Notes: generated by a model from the sequence alone, not told the origin. A stretch of DNA of 64,000 nucleotides from an uncultured Veillonella sp. (GCA_934202215.1 CAKPXR010000001.1:1-64000), one strand, 5' to 3'. Numbered from the stretch's first letter, positions 36,518-45,718 are shown. A program made the numbers and translations.

Positions 36518-37733
36518 GAAGGCGCTCCGACTATGGGATGAGGCCTTACAAACAAAAGTCCATAAAGTAGAAACTATTGATGTGAAGGATGCAAAGGGCT
36601 ATGTGTTGGCCGAAGATATTGTGGCGCCAACCGATGTGCCGGCCTTTCCAAAATCTGCTATGGATGGGTATGCTATTAGTTATGAAGAAAGCCGTACAGA
36701 ATACATTGTTGATGGTATTATAGGGGCTGGCGTAGTGTGGGATAAACCTGTTGAAGCAGGTCATGCTGTACGTATTATGACAGGGGCACCGATTCCTACA
36801 ACCTGTGATACAGTTATCATGCAAGAGCAAGTAGTTGGTTCTGGAGAGCCTGGTACGACCATTACTATACAAGGTAAATACAAATGTGGTGATCATATCA
36901 TTCCTCAAGGTGAGGAGTGCTTTGCTGGTACCATTGTAATTCCACGTGGTACAGAGGTAACCTCTACAGTACAAACTATTTTGACTGGTCTAGGTCTTAC
37001 TAAGGTAACTGTAAATGCGATGCCTCGTGTGTTAGTGCTTACATCTGGTCATGAGGTCATTGAACCTGGTGAAAGTTTAACCCCAGGTAAGATATATAAT
37101 TCTAATCGAGCTATGATTTGTGGCTTATTGGATGATTTAGGCTTTCATAAAATAACACATTATCATGTGAGTGATGCGCCTGAAGATTTAGAATCTGAAA
37201 TCAATCATGTATTAGCACTCGGAGCTGAGGCGGATATTATTATCAGTTCTGGTGGTGTATCTGTAGGTCTCTTTGATACAATGCCTCTTATTTATGAAAA
37301 ACTAGGTGCTCAGGCCTTATATACGCGTATTCAAATGCGTCCAGGTGCCGCATCCTATGGTGCAGTAACGCCTAAGGGGCAAATCATATTTGGCTTATCT
37401 GGTAATCCAGGTGCTGCATTCAATGGTTGGCATCTAATCGTAGCGCCAACCTTAAAGCGCTATAAAGGTCTTGCTAATTGGACGACGCCAATGGTGGCTT
37501 GCGTTATGGATTCAGAAATCTTTAAACGTAACGCTTTTGATCGATATGTACAAGGTAAGGTGATATTCGGCAGCGGTACACCTCGATTTATTGCGAATCG
37601 CCATTTTAATAGCAGCAGTATGCTTGGATTATATACGGTGAATGCGTTGGCATGTATCCCTCGGGGTATTCATGAAGTGCGACCAGGTGATACCTTTAAT
37701 GTCTATCTATTGGGACTATTACCTGCCGTGTAA
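36498..37733 (+). CDS. moeA: Molybdopterin molybdenumtransferase
   Basis: MoeA inserts molybdate into adenylylated molybdopterin. The 411-residue protein has DVPAFPKSAMDGYAI (about 46-60), RIMTGAPIPTTCDTVI and the MoaB-like domain with ISSGGVSVGLFD and FGLSGNPGAAF, followed by a C-terminal beta domain. Domain order and length are normal. It overlaps the mobAB gene by 20 bases. The end product, bis-MGD, is needed by formate dehydrogenase and nitrate or DMSO reductases. Confidence 0.93.
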   Translation: MIVVTVEKALRLWDEALQTKVHKVETIDVKDAKGYVLAEDIVAPTDVPAFPKSAMDGYAISYEESRTEYIVDGIIGAGVVWDKPVEAGHAVRIMTGAPIPTTCDTVIMQEQVVGSGEPGTTITIQGKYKCGDHIIPQGEECFAGTIVIPRGTEVTSTVQTILTGLGLTKVTVNAMPRVLVLTSGHEVIEPGESLTPGKIYNSNRAMICGLLDDLGFHKITHYHVSDAPEDLESEINHVLALGAEADIIISSGGVSVGLFDTMPLIYEKLGAQALYTRIQMRPGAASYGAVTPKGQIIFGLSGNPGAAFNGWHLIVAPTLKRYKGLANWTTPMVACVMDSEIFKRNAFDRYVQGKVIFGSGTPRFIANRHFNSSSMLGLYTVNALACIPRGIHEVRPGDTFNVYLLGLLPAV

Positions 37734-37767
37734 TTACTGACAAGCATGATAGGCGTTTAAAATACTG

Positions 37768-37829
37768 TTGACCATAGATAAATAAATATATCATAATAAA
37801 TGCATCTCTTATTGTAAGAGATGCATTTT
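37768..37829 (+). promoter_or_regulatory. Promoter and leader hairpin before the zeta-like gene
   Basis: TTGACC (37768-37773), 18 bases and CATAAT (37792-37797) form a promoter. A 13-base perfect hairpin (37799-37811 with 37815-37827, loop TTG) starts two bases after the -10 box and ends in TTTT. The same promoter and an AATGCATC hairpin recur before the second AraC gene. Confidence 0.65.
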
Positions 37830-37852
37830 GTGCGTTGAGAGAGGGCTAATGT

Positions 37853-38920
37853 ATGAATATCGTTGAACAGTATAATTTAACTTTACAAGTTGAAGTTGTA
37901 AAAGAACAGAGCGCAGAAACGCTAGCTCGTCTTTGTAAATTAGTAGAGAAAAGTAGCAGTAATGACTGTGAAGATTTGTTAAAAGCTTTTTCTCACATCG
38001 TAAATACAAAGCTATATATGGTTACATCTACAAATGACTTAGAAACTCTAAAGTCTGATATGGAAGATCTTGAAGATAATATTAAAGCGTTATTAATACA
38101 AGCTTCTCAAGGCGTTCGTACCTCTAAAGACGTTAAAGATACTAGTGACTTACAAGGTATTGAGTCCTATAGTTCTGACGATTTTGATAAGGCTCTAGAA
38201 CGTACTATTGAGTTATTAACTTTTAACAAATACAGATCTAGTACGCCTCATGCTGTGATTTTAGGTGGTCAAAGCGGAGCGGGGAAAACTACGATTCATC
38301 GTGTGAAAATGATGGAATCAAAGGGCGACTATATTGTCATTGATGGCGATACATACCGTGCACAGCATCCACATTTTAGAGAACTTCAAATAAAATATGG
38401 TGTGGATAGTGTAGATTATACAAAAGTCTTTGCTGGAAAGATGGTAGAGACTGTCATTGATACATTAAGTTCCTTAAAATATAATTTAATTATTGAAGGT
38501 ACATTGCGTTCTGCAGCAGTACCAATTAAAACGGCGACATTATTAAAATCTAAAGGCTATACTGTCGATTTTTGTTTGATTGCTACCAAGCCTGAGTTAT
38601 CATATTTGACAATACAATTGCGATATTTAGAAATGCTCGTAGTAGATCCACTACAGGCTAGAGCGACACCTAAAGAACATCATGATGGAATTGTACAATC
38701 CTTGATTGATAATATTAATGAAATTGAACAGAGCGGATTGTTTGAAAGTGTTCAGGTATATAAACGTGATTTAGTACAGGTATATAATTCAAAACACTGC
38801 GCTGAATCTGTAGGAACTGTTGTAGACCAAATTCTATTTGGCGATTGGACACTAGATGAGACCGATTTGTTGAATGTAGGTAAAGAACGGGAACTGGAGC
38901 TACAAAAGCAATTACGTTAG
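37853..38920 (+). CDS. Zeta-toxin-like kinase with N-terminal helical domain
   Basis: The 355-residue protein has a zeta-toxin/UDP-N-acetylglucosamine kinase domain from about residue 130. Its P-loop is GGQSGAGKTT (138-147), followed by the sugar-site IDGDTYR and IIEGTLRSAAVP. Zeta kinases phosphorylate UDP-GlcNAc and block cell wall synthesis. The first 125 residues are helical and acidic. They do not resemble a kinase, and could be a fused antitoxin domain like that of the E. coli EzeT protein. No separate epsilon antitoxin gene is present. An AraC gene starts 15 bases after its stop, so the two share a transcript. Confidence 0.82.
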   Translation: MNIVEQYNLTLQVEVVKEQSAETLARLCKLVEKSSSNDCEDLLKAFSHIVNTKLYMVTSTNDLETLKSDMEDLEDNIKALLIQASQGVRTSKDVKDTSDLQGIESYSSDDFDKALERTIELLTFNKYRSSTPHAVILGGQSGAGKTTIHRVKMMESKGDYIVIDGDTYRAQHPHFRELQIKYGVDSVDYTKVFAGKMVETVIDTLSSLKYNLIIEGTLRSAAVPIKTATLLKSKGYTVDFCLIATKPELSYLTIQLRYLEMLVVDPLQARATPKEHHDGIVQSLIDNINEIEQSGLFESVQVYKRDLVQVYNSKHCAESVGTVVDQILFGDWTLDETDLLNVGKERELELQKQLR

Positions 38921-38935
38921 AGGGTTTTAGAAATT

Positions 38936-39958
38936 ATGGATTATTTCGACTATTCATATAAACATGATTATATAGAATTTAGCAGCACTATATATAAAGT
39001 AGGGACCTATCATTATAACTGGCATGGAGAAACAGAGATTTTCATTCTTCTCAAAGGCCGCATTGAAATGAGTTGTAATAACGAAGTTTTTACAATGGAA
39101 CCTCTTGATGCTGTCATTATCTCTCCACAAGTGGGACATTCTATTCTGGCGTTAGAGGAGGATGTTATTGCACTTGTTGTGCATGTAGGCAATGAGTTTT
39201 ATCAGCAGTATGATCCGAACTTTGGGACATATCAATTTGTTGTTCGTTCTAATGAAAGTACCCGTCATAATCAATTCTTTACAACCTTGCGTCATCATGC
39301 TGCAATGATGATGTTAATAAAAACAAAAGGGGAAAGCCCTGTACATCGAATGTGGGTAGAACATCATTACTTAGCATTGGCCGGTGATGTGTATAGAGAG
39401 TTTGATCCTATTAAACGCATTCATGAAAATGCTCGACCTGGCGATATTAAGCCTGCAACCTTTGACAAGATGATCTCCTATATTGATGAACATTACCAAC
39501 AAAAAATTGAGCTGGAAGAGATTGCAAAAATTGGTGGCTATAATGTAGCCTATACATCGCAGTTCTTCAAACGCCAAATGGGGATTTCCTTTGTAGAGTA
39601 CGTGTTGCGCTTACGCTTGCGGGATGCGACAACTCGTCTGACAACCACTGATGAGGCTATAGCAAGGATTGCTAGTAGTTGTGGATTTGCAGATATTAAA
39701 GCGTTCAATGTGGCCTTTAAGAAACACTTTAACTTAACACCTACAGAATATCGCAAGCAAGTTAAAGCGCTAGGGCGAAAAACCATACTACAAGATGGAA
39801 AAGAAATTATGGCTGTTGATAATCAAGCTATTCTTGATTTGTTACATTCTTTCTTGTCCTATGAAGATGACTCTAGATCTAAAGCTGAGTTAGAATTTAT
39901 GAGTCAAAAACTAGAATCCTTAAAAGCGAAGCTAGCTGATGTAGTTAATGAACTATAA
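38936..39958 (+). CDS. AraC-family transcriptional regulator (copy 1)
   Basis: The 340-residue protein has an N-terminal cupin sensor (HYNWHGETEIFILLKG, about 23-38) and two AraC helix-turn-helix units at about 174-280, with IGGYNVAYTSQFFKRQMG and SSCGFADIKAFNVAFKKHF. A C-terminal acidic helical tail of about 50 residues is shared with copy 2. It is roughly two-thirds identical by eye to the regulator at 40733. It lies in the zeta transcript and is followed by the SemiSWEET gene, whose promoter has an operator-like sequence also seen before ttdAB. It probably activates one or both. Confidence 0.9.
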   Translation: MDYFDYSYKHDYIEFSSTIYKVGTYHYNWHGETEIFILLKGRIEMSCNNEVFTMEPLDAVIISPQVGHSILALEEDVIALVVHVGNEFYQQYDPNFGTYQFVVRSNESTRHNQFFTTLRHHAAMMMLIKTKGESPVHRMWVEHHYLALAGDVYREFDPIKRIHENARPGDIKPATFDKMISYIDEHYQQKIELEEIAKIGGYNVAYTSQFFKRQMGISFVEYVLRLRLRDATTRLTTTDEAIARIASSCGFADIKAFNVAFKKHFNLTPTEYRKQVKALGRKTILQDGKEIMAVDNQAILDLLHSFLSYEDDSRSKAELEFMSQKLESLKAKLADVVNEL

Positions 39959-40051
39959 TCAATATTTCAGTTGTATGTAATTTTGAAGTATATAGAAATA
40001 TTAGAATTAGGTGATTTTCTATATATTTTTATTACGAATACATTATTATGA

Positions 40052-40082
40052 AAGCACTACTATGATAAGTAGTGCTTTTTTT
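40052..40082 (+). terminator. Intrinsic terminator after AraC copy 1
   Basis: AAGCACTACT (40052-40061) pairs with AGTAGTGCTT (40068-40077), followed by Ts. A closely similar hairpin follows AraC copy 2. The remainder of the 311-base gap to 40270 holds the SemiSWEET promoter. Confidence 0.88.
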
Positions 40083-40188
40083 GATGCCTTTCTTGGTAAA
40101 TTTATAGGTTGAAAATGCGTCGTAATAGTTTGAATAGAGAAAAATCAATCTATTTTTAGTGGTTTTTCTAGAAAAACTACCTTTTAAT

Positions 40189-40221
40189 TTGGATAGTTAT
40201 ATTCTCCAAACTGAGTAGAAT
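40189..40221 (+). promoter_or_regulatory. Operator-like site and -10 box of the SemiSWEET gene
   Basis: TTGGATAGTTATAT (40189-40202) precedes GAGTAGAAT, whose -10 box TAGAAT is at 40216-40221. The first base of the motif lies 27 bases before the -10. Exactly the same motif and spacing occur before ttdA. The -35 is weak, as expected for an activator-dependent promoter. Confidence 0.6.
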
Positions 40222-40270
40222 ATACTTCATCAGGAGTAAAAAATTAGTAAGTTATAATTTTGGAGGATAT

Positions 40271-40537
40271 ATGAATCAAGTAATATTTATGGAAAACGTA
40301 GGTAAAGTTGCAACTGTTACTGCTGTAGCTATGTATGTATCTTATTTTCCACAAATCATGCATAACCTAGCTCATCCAGGTACTGGTGATTGGATTCAAC
40401 CACTCGTAGCTGCGATCAACTGTACATTATGGGTAGCCTATGGTTTGTTCAAAGAACATAGAGATATTCCAGTAGCATTAGCAAATGCACCTGGTATCTT
40501 CTTTGGCTTGGCAGCAGCTATCACAGCGGTTATGTAA
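40271..40537 (+). CDS. SemiSWEET-family small transporter
   Basis: The 88-residue protein has three membrane segments and the PQ-loop signature MYVSYFPQIMHNL (about 24-36), with the conserved Asn-Trp region CTLWVAYGLFKEH. SemiSWEETs act as dimers that let sugars or related solutes diffuse across the membrane. In this setting, next to tartrate dehydratase genes and their regulators, a hydroxy-acid or sugar-acid substrate is possible but unproven. The ribosome binding site is TTGGAGG. Confidence 0.85.
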   Translation: MNQVIFMENVGKVATVTAVAMYVSYFPQIMHNLAHPGTGDWIQPLVAAINCTLWVAYGLFKEHRDIPVALANAPGIFFGLAAAITAVM

Positions 40538-40611
40538 TTTAAAGAATAGAAACATAAAACTATAACGTTAATGATATATAACTATAACTTTAATGACATA
40601 TAAAATTACTG

Positions 40612-40679
40612 TTGACCGCTGTTAATTATATATATCATAATGAATGCATCCCTTGGATTAATAAGGGGTGCATTTTTTT
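40612..40679 (+). promoter_or_regulatory. Promoter and leader hairpin before AraC copy 2
   Basis: TTGACC (40612-40617), 18 bases and CATAAT (40636-40641) form a promoter, followed by a 12-base hairpin (40643-40654 with 40663-40674, one G-T pair) and seven Ts. The layout matches that before the zeta-like gene nearly base for base. Confidence 0.65.
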
Positions 40680-40732
40680 ATGTAAATAATTGAGAGGTAT
40701 TTGTTTGATTTTATGAGGGGTGTTACGTTGTT

Positions 40733-41761
40733 ATGGATTACTTTCACTATACATACAAACACAATCATATAGATTTTAATAGTGATATATATAAGGTTAG
40801 TACATATCACTACAACTGGCACAGTGGCGTAGAAATCTTAATCTTGCTAAAGGGCAGAATCGACATGAGTTGTAATAGTGAGGTTTTTACGATGGAACCT
40901 CTTGATACAATTATTATTTCTCCTCAAGTTGGTCATGCTACGTTAGCCTTAGAGGAGGATACAACGGCTCTTGTTATTCATGTAAGTAAGGAGTTTTTCC
41001 AATACTTTGATCCTAACTTCGGTATGTATCAATTTGTATTGCGTTCAGATAAAACTAACCGAGATAATGAATTTTTTACGTCCCTACGTCATCGTGCTAC
41101 ACAAATGATGTTGTTAATGGTGAATAGTGAAAGTCCTGATCGTCAATTATGCTTGGAGAATCATTATTTAGCCATGATGAGTGATATATATCGGGAAATT
41201 GATGCGGTTAAGACTATCCCTGTACATACAAAGCCTGCTGATATGACTGTAGCTACCTTTGATAAAATGATTGCCTATATTGATGAAAATTATAAGCAGA
41301 AGATAGAGTTAGAAGATATTGCTAAAATTGGCGGTTATAATGTGAACTATACATCTCAGTTCTTTAAACGTCAATTGGGTGTTTCATTCTTAGAGTATTT
41401 GTTGCGGTTGAGATTACGAGAGGCCACCGTTCGTTTAGCTAACTCTGAAGATGGAGTAGCACATATTGCAAGTAGCTGTGGATTTGCAGATATTAAAGCC
41501 TTTAATGTGGCCTTTAAGAAACACTTCCATACAACGCCGTCAGAGTATCGTAAGCAAGCAAAAGAGATGGGACGTAAAACAAAGCTACATGATTGGAAGG
41601 AAATTATCTCTACTCAGGAAAAAGATATTATAGATATATTGCAAAACTATTTACCATATCAAGATGACTCTACCAATAAAATCAGATTAGAAGTAGCTAA
41701 TCAAAAGTTACAGGATATTAGAGAACAACTTGAGATGGTTGTAAAAAAATTACAATCATAA
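40733..41761 (+). CDS. AraC-family transcriptional regulator (copy 2)
   Basis: The 342-residue regulator parallels copy 1 along its whole length: cupin domain with HYNWHSGVEILILLKG, two helix-turn-helix units (IGGYNVNYTSQFFKRQLG; SSCGFADIKAFNVAFKKHF) and a helical tail. Copy 2 stands alone in its transcript and precedes ttdAB. Its cupin should bind the inducer, perhaps tartrate or a related acid. The ATG at 40733 follows GAGGGGTGTT at some distance; other in-frame starts lack better sites. Divergence in the cupin suggests the two copies may sense different ligands. Confidence 0.9.
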   Translation: MDYFHYTYKHNHIDFNSDIYKVSTYHYNWHSGVEILILLKGRIDMSCNSEVFTMEPLDTIIISPQVGHATLALEEDTTALVIHVSKEFFQYFDPNFGMYQFVLRSDKTNRDNEFFTSLRHRATQMMLLMVNSESPDRQLCLENHYLAMMSDIYREIDAVKTIPVHTKPADMTVATFDKMIAYIDENYKQKIELEDIAKIGGYNVNYTSQFFKRQLGVSFLEYLLRLRLREATVRLANSEDGVAHIASSCGFADIKAFNVAFKKHFHTTPSEYRKQAKEMGRKTKLHDWKEIISTQEKDIIDILQNYLPYQDDSTNKIRLEVANQKLQDIREQLEMVVKKLQS

Positions 41762-41889
41762 TTTTTATTATTATAGTACTTTGTAATTAGTTGTAATTTT
41801 ATGATTTTGAAAATTAAAATTAGGCGGATATACAATCATTAGGTATAGGTAATTTTGTATATTTAATAAGCATATAAAAATAAATGATG

Positions 41890-41925
41890 AAAGAGCACTA
41901 CCTTTTGATAGGTAGTGCTCTTTTT
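41890..41925 (+). terminator. Intrinsic terminator after AraC copy 2
   Basis: AGAGCACTACC (41892-41902) pairs with GGTAGTGCTCT (41911-41921) and runs into Ts. It shares GCACTAC with the terminator after copy 1. The 385-base gap from 41762 to 42146 otherwise holds AT-rich sequence and the ttdA promoter. Confidence 0.88.
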
Positions 41926-42035
41926 GATATTTCTAAATAGGTGTAATTGTATATTTTAGATGGGTGAAAATATAATTATATGGGTAATTTTGTATGAAAT
42001 TAGCGTATTTTCACAAGCAAAAATCAACTTATAAA

Positions 42036-42068
42036 TTGGATAGTTATATCCTGAAAAAAGAGTACAAT
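42036..42068 (+). promoter_or_regulatory. Operator-like site and -10 box of ttdAB
   Basis: TTGGATAGTTATAT (42036-42049) lies 27 bases before TACAAT (42063-42068), with GAG directly before the -10. Motif, spacing and GAGTAnAAT are the same as before the SemiSWEET gene. AAAAATCAA also occurs a short way upstream of both. Confidence 0.6.
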
Positions 42069-42146
42069 GAAATCATCGAAAGGAGCTAAGGTTCCGAAAC
42101 AGAAATAATTACGTCTTAAATAATGAAGTCTTTTTGGAGGTTTGCG

Positions 42147-43049
42147 ATGAGTACGAAGGAACAACAAGTACAAGAAATGACTAATAAGATAGCTAATTTC
42201 ATTTCTTATATGGCAAAGGTATTGCCTGATGATGTACAAGAAAAAATTCATGAATTAGCACAGGATGAAAAAAATCCTATGGCAAAATCTATTTATGAAA
42301 CAATGCAACATAATATGGATTTAGCGGCTCAGCTTAATCGTCCTTCTTGTCAAGATACAGGGGTCTTACAATTTTGGGTGAAGGTTGGATCTAATTATCC
42401 TTTGATTGGAGATTTAGAAGATATTCTAAGGGAAGCAACCTATAAGGCTACACAAGAAGCGCCGTTACGATTGAATTGTGTAGAAACTTTTGATGAGTTT
42501 AATACTGGTAAAAATATTGGTCTTACTGCACCTTATATTCATTGGGATATTATTCCTGGTCGTGATGATGTAGAAATTTTCCCATATATGGCTGGTGGTG
42601 GCTGCTCTTTGCCAGGTTCAGGTAAAACATTGATGCCAGGCGAAGGTTATGAAGGGGTTGCTAAGTTTGTTCTTGACTTGATGACGAGCTATGGTTTAAA
42701 TGCGTGTCCTCCATTATTAGTAGGTGTAGGTATTGCTACGACTATTGATACAGCTGCAGGATTATCTAAAAAGGCATTAATGCGTCCAGTATCTTCAAAA
42801 GCACCTAATGAAAAAGCGGCTTATATGGAAGAATTATTAGAAGATGGAATTAATAAAATTGGTATTGGACCTCAAGGTATGGGTGGAGATAAAACTGTTT
42901 TAGGTGTAAATATTGAACATGGTACACGTCATCCATCTGTTATTTCTTGTGCTGTTAGCGTAGGTTGTTGGAATCATCGTCGTGGCAATCTTGTATTTGA
43001 TAAAGATGGTAATTGCACGGTTAAATCTCATAAAGGAGTGATATTATAA
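42147..43049 (+). CDS. ttdA: L(+)-tartrate dehydratase, alpha subunit
   Basis: The 300-residue protein matches TtdA, the [4Fe-4S] alpha subunit that, with TtdB, dehydrates L-tartrate to oxaloacetate. The three cluster cysteines are visible in RPSCQDTG, GGGCSLPG and VGCWNHRRG. The family overlaps class I fumarases; the split into two genes and close likeness to E. coli TtdA favour tartrate dehydratase, though two-subunit fumarase cannot be excluded. The ATG at 42147 follows TTTTTGGAGG. The stop shares one base with the ttdB start. Confidence 0.88.
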   Translation: MSTKEQQVQEMTNKIANFISYMAKVLPDDVQEKIHELAQDEKNPMAKSIYETMQHNMDLAAQLNRPSCQDTGVLQFWVKVGSNYPLIGDLEDILREATYKATQEAPLRLNCVETFDEFNTGKNIGLTAPYIHWDIIPGRDDVEIFPYMAGGGCSLPGSGKTLMPGEGYEGVAKFVLDLMTSYGLNACPPLLVGVGIATTIDTAAGLSKKALMRPVSSKAPNEKAAYMEELLEDGINKIGIGPQGMGGDKTVLGVNIEHGTRHPSVISCAVSVGCWNHRRGNLVFDKDGNCTVKSHKGVIL

Positions 43050-43660
43050 TGGCTAAGAAAATATTAACTACACCGATTCAACAATCTGATTTAGCAGGCA
43101 TTAAGCTAGGTGATGTGATTTATTTGACTGGGTATATTACAACTAGTCGTGATATGGGGCATCGTCGTGTGGTAGAAGAAGGTAAAACTCTACCGGTAGA
43201 TGTTAAAGATGGGGCTATTCTTCATGCAGGTCCAATTATTCGTACTATAAGCGATAATGAATTTGAGGTAGTATCTGTAGGTCCTACTACATCTATGCGA
43301 ATGGAAAAATTCGAATATGACTTTGTTAAAAAGACCGGTGTACGTCTCATTGTAGGTAAAGGCGGTATGGGTCCTGAAACAGCACGAGCATGCAAAGACT
43401 TTGGCGCACTACACTGTGTATTCCCTGCAGGCAATGCGGTTCTTGCTGCTACAGAAGTGGAAAAAGTAGAATCTGCTAATTGGCGTGAATTAGGTATGTG
43501 TGAGACTTTATGGACTTTTAAGGTTAAAGAATTTGGTCCGCTTATCGTATCTATTGATGCAGACGGCAATAACTATTTTGAAGAAAAGAAAATTGAATAT
43601 AATAAGAAAAAAGATGAAGTATTAGAAGAGATATATAAACATGTAAATTTCATTAAATAA
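43049..43660 (+). CDS. ttdB: L(+)-tartrate dehydratase, beta subunit
   Basis: The 203-residue protein matches TtdB, the swivelling C-terminal domain of class I fumarase-type hydro-lyases. ILHAGPIIR, VSVGPTTSMRMEKFE and VGKGGMGPETARACKDF are nearly the same as in E. coli TtdB, and the protein ends EEIYKHVNFIK like it. It overlaps ttdA by one base with AAGGAGTG as its ribosome binding site. The pair feeds oxaloacetate into the reductive branch that ends in propionate or succinate. Confidence 0.9.
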   Translation: MAKKILTTPIQQSDLAGIKLGDVIYLTGYITTSRDMGHRRVVEEGKTLPVDVKDGAILHAGPIIRTISDNEFEVVSVGPTTSMRMEKFEYDFVKKTGVRLIVGKGGMGPETARACKDFGALHCVFPAGNAVLAATEVEKVESANWRELGMCETLWTFKVKEFGPLIVSIDADGNNYFEEKKIEYNKKKDEVLEEIYKHVNFIK

Positions 43661-43680
43661 TCTAGTCTAATCGCTGCAAG

Positions 43681-43708
43681 GTCCTAATGGTTTTACATTA
43701 GGGCTTTT
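43681..43708 (+). terminator. Intrinsic terminator of ttdAB
   Basis: GTCCTAATG (43681-43689) pairs with CATTAGGGC (43696-43704, one G-T pair), followed by TTTT. Confidence 0.8.
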
Positions 43709-43809
43709 CTTATTTACATGTTTGTATTAGAGTTGTTTCTATTATTTATAAGGTAGAATAGTAAAATTTATTTATAAGGAAGATTACTAAAATTGTTAGA
43801 CATAAGTAT

Positions 43810-43902
43810 TAGACATTAGAGAAACTTTCACATATAATAGAGTAATGTAAGTGTACAAATATACATTCACAGTAGACATATCTCGTAAAACGTATATGTC
43901 TA
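43810..43902 (+). promoter_or_regulatory. Promoter and leader hairpin of fhs
   Basis: TAGACA (43810-43815), 17 bases and TATAAT (43833-43838) form a strong promoter. The roughly 108-base leader contains a dyad TAGACATAT / ATATGTCTA (43873-43881 and 43894-43902) with a 12-base spacer. The hairpin has no T-run; its role is unknown. Confidence 0.6.
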
Positions 43903-43952
43903 TCTAATAGTTGTTATATAGGTTTATGTGGCTATAGTGCCGAGGAGGCTTT

Positions 43953-45623
43953 ATGTTAAGCGATATTGAGATTGCCCAACAGAATAAAATGGAAAAAATT
44001 CAGGTTATTGCCGATAAATGTGGTTTAACACCTGATGATATTGAACAATATGGTCATTATAAAGCGAAGATTTCTTTTGATGCCATTCGTCGCTTAGAAG
44101 CTAAGCCAGATGGTAAATTGGTGCTTGTTACGGCCATTACACCGACACCAGCGGGGGAGGGTAAGTCTACAACAAGTATTGGTCTTGTACAAGGTCTACA
44201 AAAGATTGGTAAAAATGCGATTGCTACCTTGCGTGAACCATCCTTGGGCCCTGTATTTGGTATCAAAGGTGGTGCTGCAGGGGGCGGTTATGCTCAAGTA
44301 GTACCAATGGATGATATCAATCTTCACTTCACAGGTGATATGCATGCTATTACGGCAGCCAATAATTTATTGTCTGCTATGATCGATAACCATATCCATC
44401 AAGGTAATGAGTTGCAAATTGACTTGCGTCAATTGTCTTGGACTCGTGTTCTAGATATGAATGACCGTGCTCTTCGTAATGTAACGGTTGCTCTTGGTGG
44501 CAAAGTATGTGGTTTCCCTCGCGAAGATCACTTCATGATTACCGTTGCTTCTGAAATCATGGCTATTCTTTGCTTAGCAAAAGATTTGGAAGATTTGAAG
44601 GAACGCTTTGGTCGTATCGTTATTGGCTGTAACTTAGCCGGTGAGCCGGTATATGTACATCAACTTGGATGCCAAGGTGCGATGGCACTTCTTATGAAAG
44701 ATGCTATTAAACCAAATCTTGTGCAAACATTAGAACACACTCCAGCTATCGTTCACGGTGGTCCATTTGCGAATATCGCTCATGGGTGTAACTCCATCGT
44801 AGCTACAAAATTAGGCCTTAAATTAGGTGATATCGTAGTTACAGAGGCTGGCTTCGGTGCTGACTTGGGTGCTGAAAAGTTCCTCGATATTAAATGCCGC
44901 TACGGTGATATTTTCCCTGATACAATCGTAATTGTAGCTACATTGCGTGCTCTTAAAATGCATGGTGGCGTACCTAAACAAGAGCTCAATACAGAAAATG
45001 TTGACGCTGTTACAAAAGGTTTCAGCAACTTACAAAAAGCAATTGAAAACATGCGTTACTTTAACGTACCTGTGTTAGTAGCCATTAATAAATTTGCTAC
45101 AGATACAGATGCAGAAATTGCTGAATTGACTCGTCTCTGTGATGAATTTGGTGTGCCTGTAGAGCTCAATGAATGTTGGGAAAAGGGCGGCGAAGGCGGC
45201 ATTAATATGGCTAAAAAAGTCGTTGAATTGCTTGAAGGTTCAAAACCTACACCTAAATTTGTATATGATTTAGAAGATAACTTAGAAGATAAGGTTAATA
45301 AGATAGTTAAAACAGTTTATGGTGGTGATGGTGTTATCTTTACGGATAAAGCTAAAAAGCAAATTAAACAATTAGCAGATTGGGGTCTCGATCGGTTGCC
45401 TGTATGTATGGCAAAAACACAATATTCTTTGTCCGATAATCCTGCGTTGCTCGGTGCACCAAAGGGCTTTACTATCACTGTATCCGATATTCGCGTTGCC
45501 AATGGAGCCGGCTTTATCGTATGTCGCACAGGTGATGTAATGGTTATGCCAGGTCTTCCTAAACATCCTGCAGCACTTAATATGGATATTGAAGCTGATG
45601 GAACGATTAAAGGTTTATTCTAA
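43953..45623 (+). CDS. fhs: Formate-tetrahydrofolate ligase
   Basis: The 556-residue enzyme joins formate to tetrahydrofolate with ATP, giving 10-formyl-THF for purine and one-carbon metabolism. The P-loop [15 protein letters not shown] (about 64-78), the [17 protein letters not shown] segment and [14 protein letters not shown] are all present. Length is normal. Its ATG follows CGAGGAGGC. The next gene, a cyclodeaminase, continues the same folate route 95 bases downstream. Confidence 0.96.
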   Translation: MLSDIEIAQQNKMEKIQVIADKCGLTPDDIEQYGHYKAKISFDAIRRLEAKPDGKLVLVTAITPTPAGEGKSTTSIGLVQGLQKIGKNAIATLREPSLGPVFGIKGGAAGGGYAQVVPMDDINLHFTGDMHAITAANNLLSAMIDNHIHQGNELQIDLRQLSWTRVLDMNDRALRNVTVALGGKVCGFPREDHFMITVASEIMAILCLAKDLEDLKERFGRIVIGCNLAGEPVYVHQLGCQGAMALLMKDAIKPNLVQTLEHTPAIVHGGPFANIAHGCNSIVATKLGLKLGDIVVTEAGFGADLGAEKFLDIKCRYGDIFPDTIVIVATLRALKMHGGVPKQELNTENVDAVTKGFSNLQKAIENMRYFNVPVLVAINKFATDTDAEIAELTRLCDEFGVPVELNECWEKGGEGGINMAKKVVELLEGSKPTPKFVYDLEDNLEDKVNKIVKTVYGGDGVIFTDKAKKQIKQLADWGLDRLPVCMAKTQYSLSDNPALLGAPKGFTITVSDIRVANGAGFIVCRTGDVMVMPGLPKHPAALNMDIEADGTIKGLF

Positions 45624-45668
45624 TTTAAAGTATTTATCATTTAACCGTTACAGTTTTATAGTAATTAT

Positions 45669-45703
45669 AAGGAGATAACAAGACTCATCTTGTTATCTCC
45701 TTT
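45669..45703 (+). terminator. Hairpin between fhs and the cyclodeaminase gene
   Basis: A perfect 14-base stem (45669-45682 with 45689-45702) has the loop ACTCAT and a very short T-run. The next ATG lies 16 bases later, so it may only partly stop transcription. Confidence 0.65.
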
Positions 45704-45718
45704 ACATGAGGTATAGAT

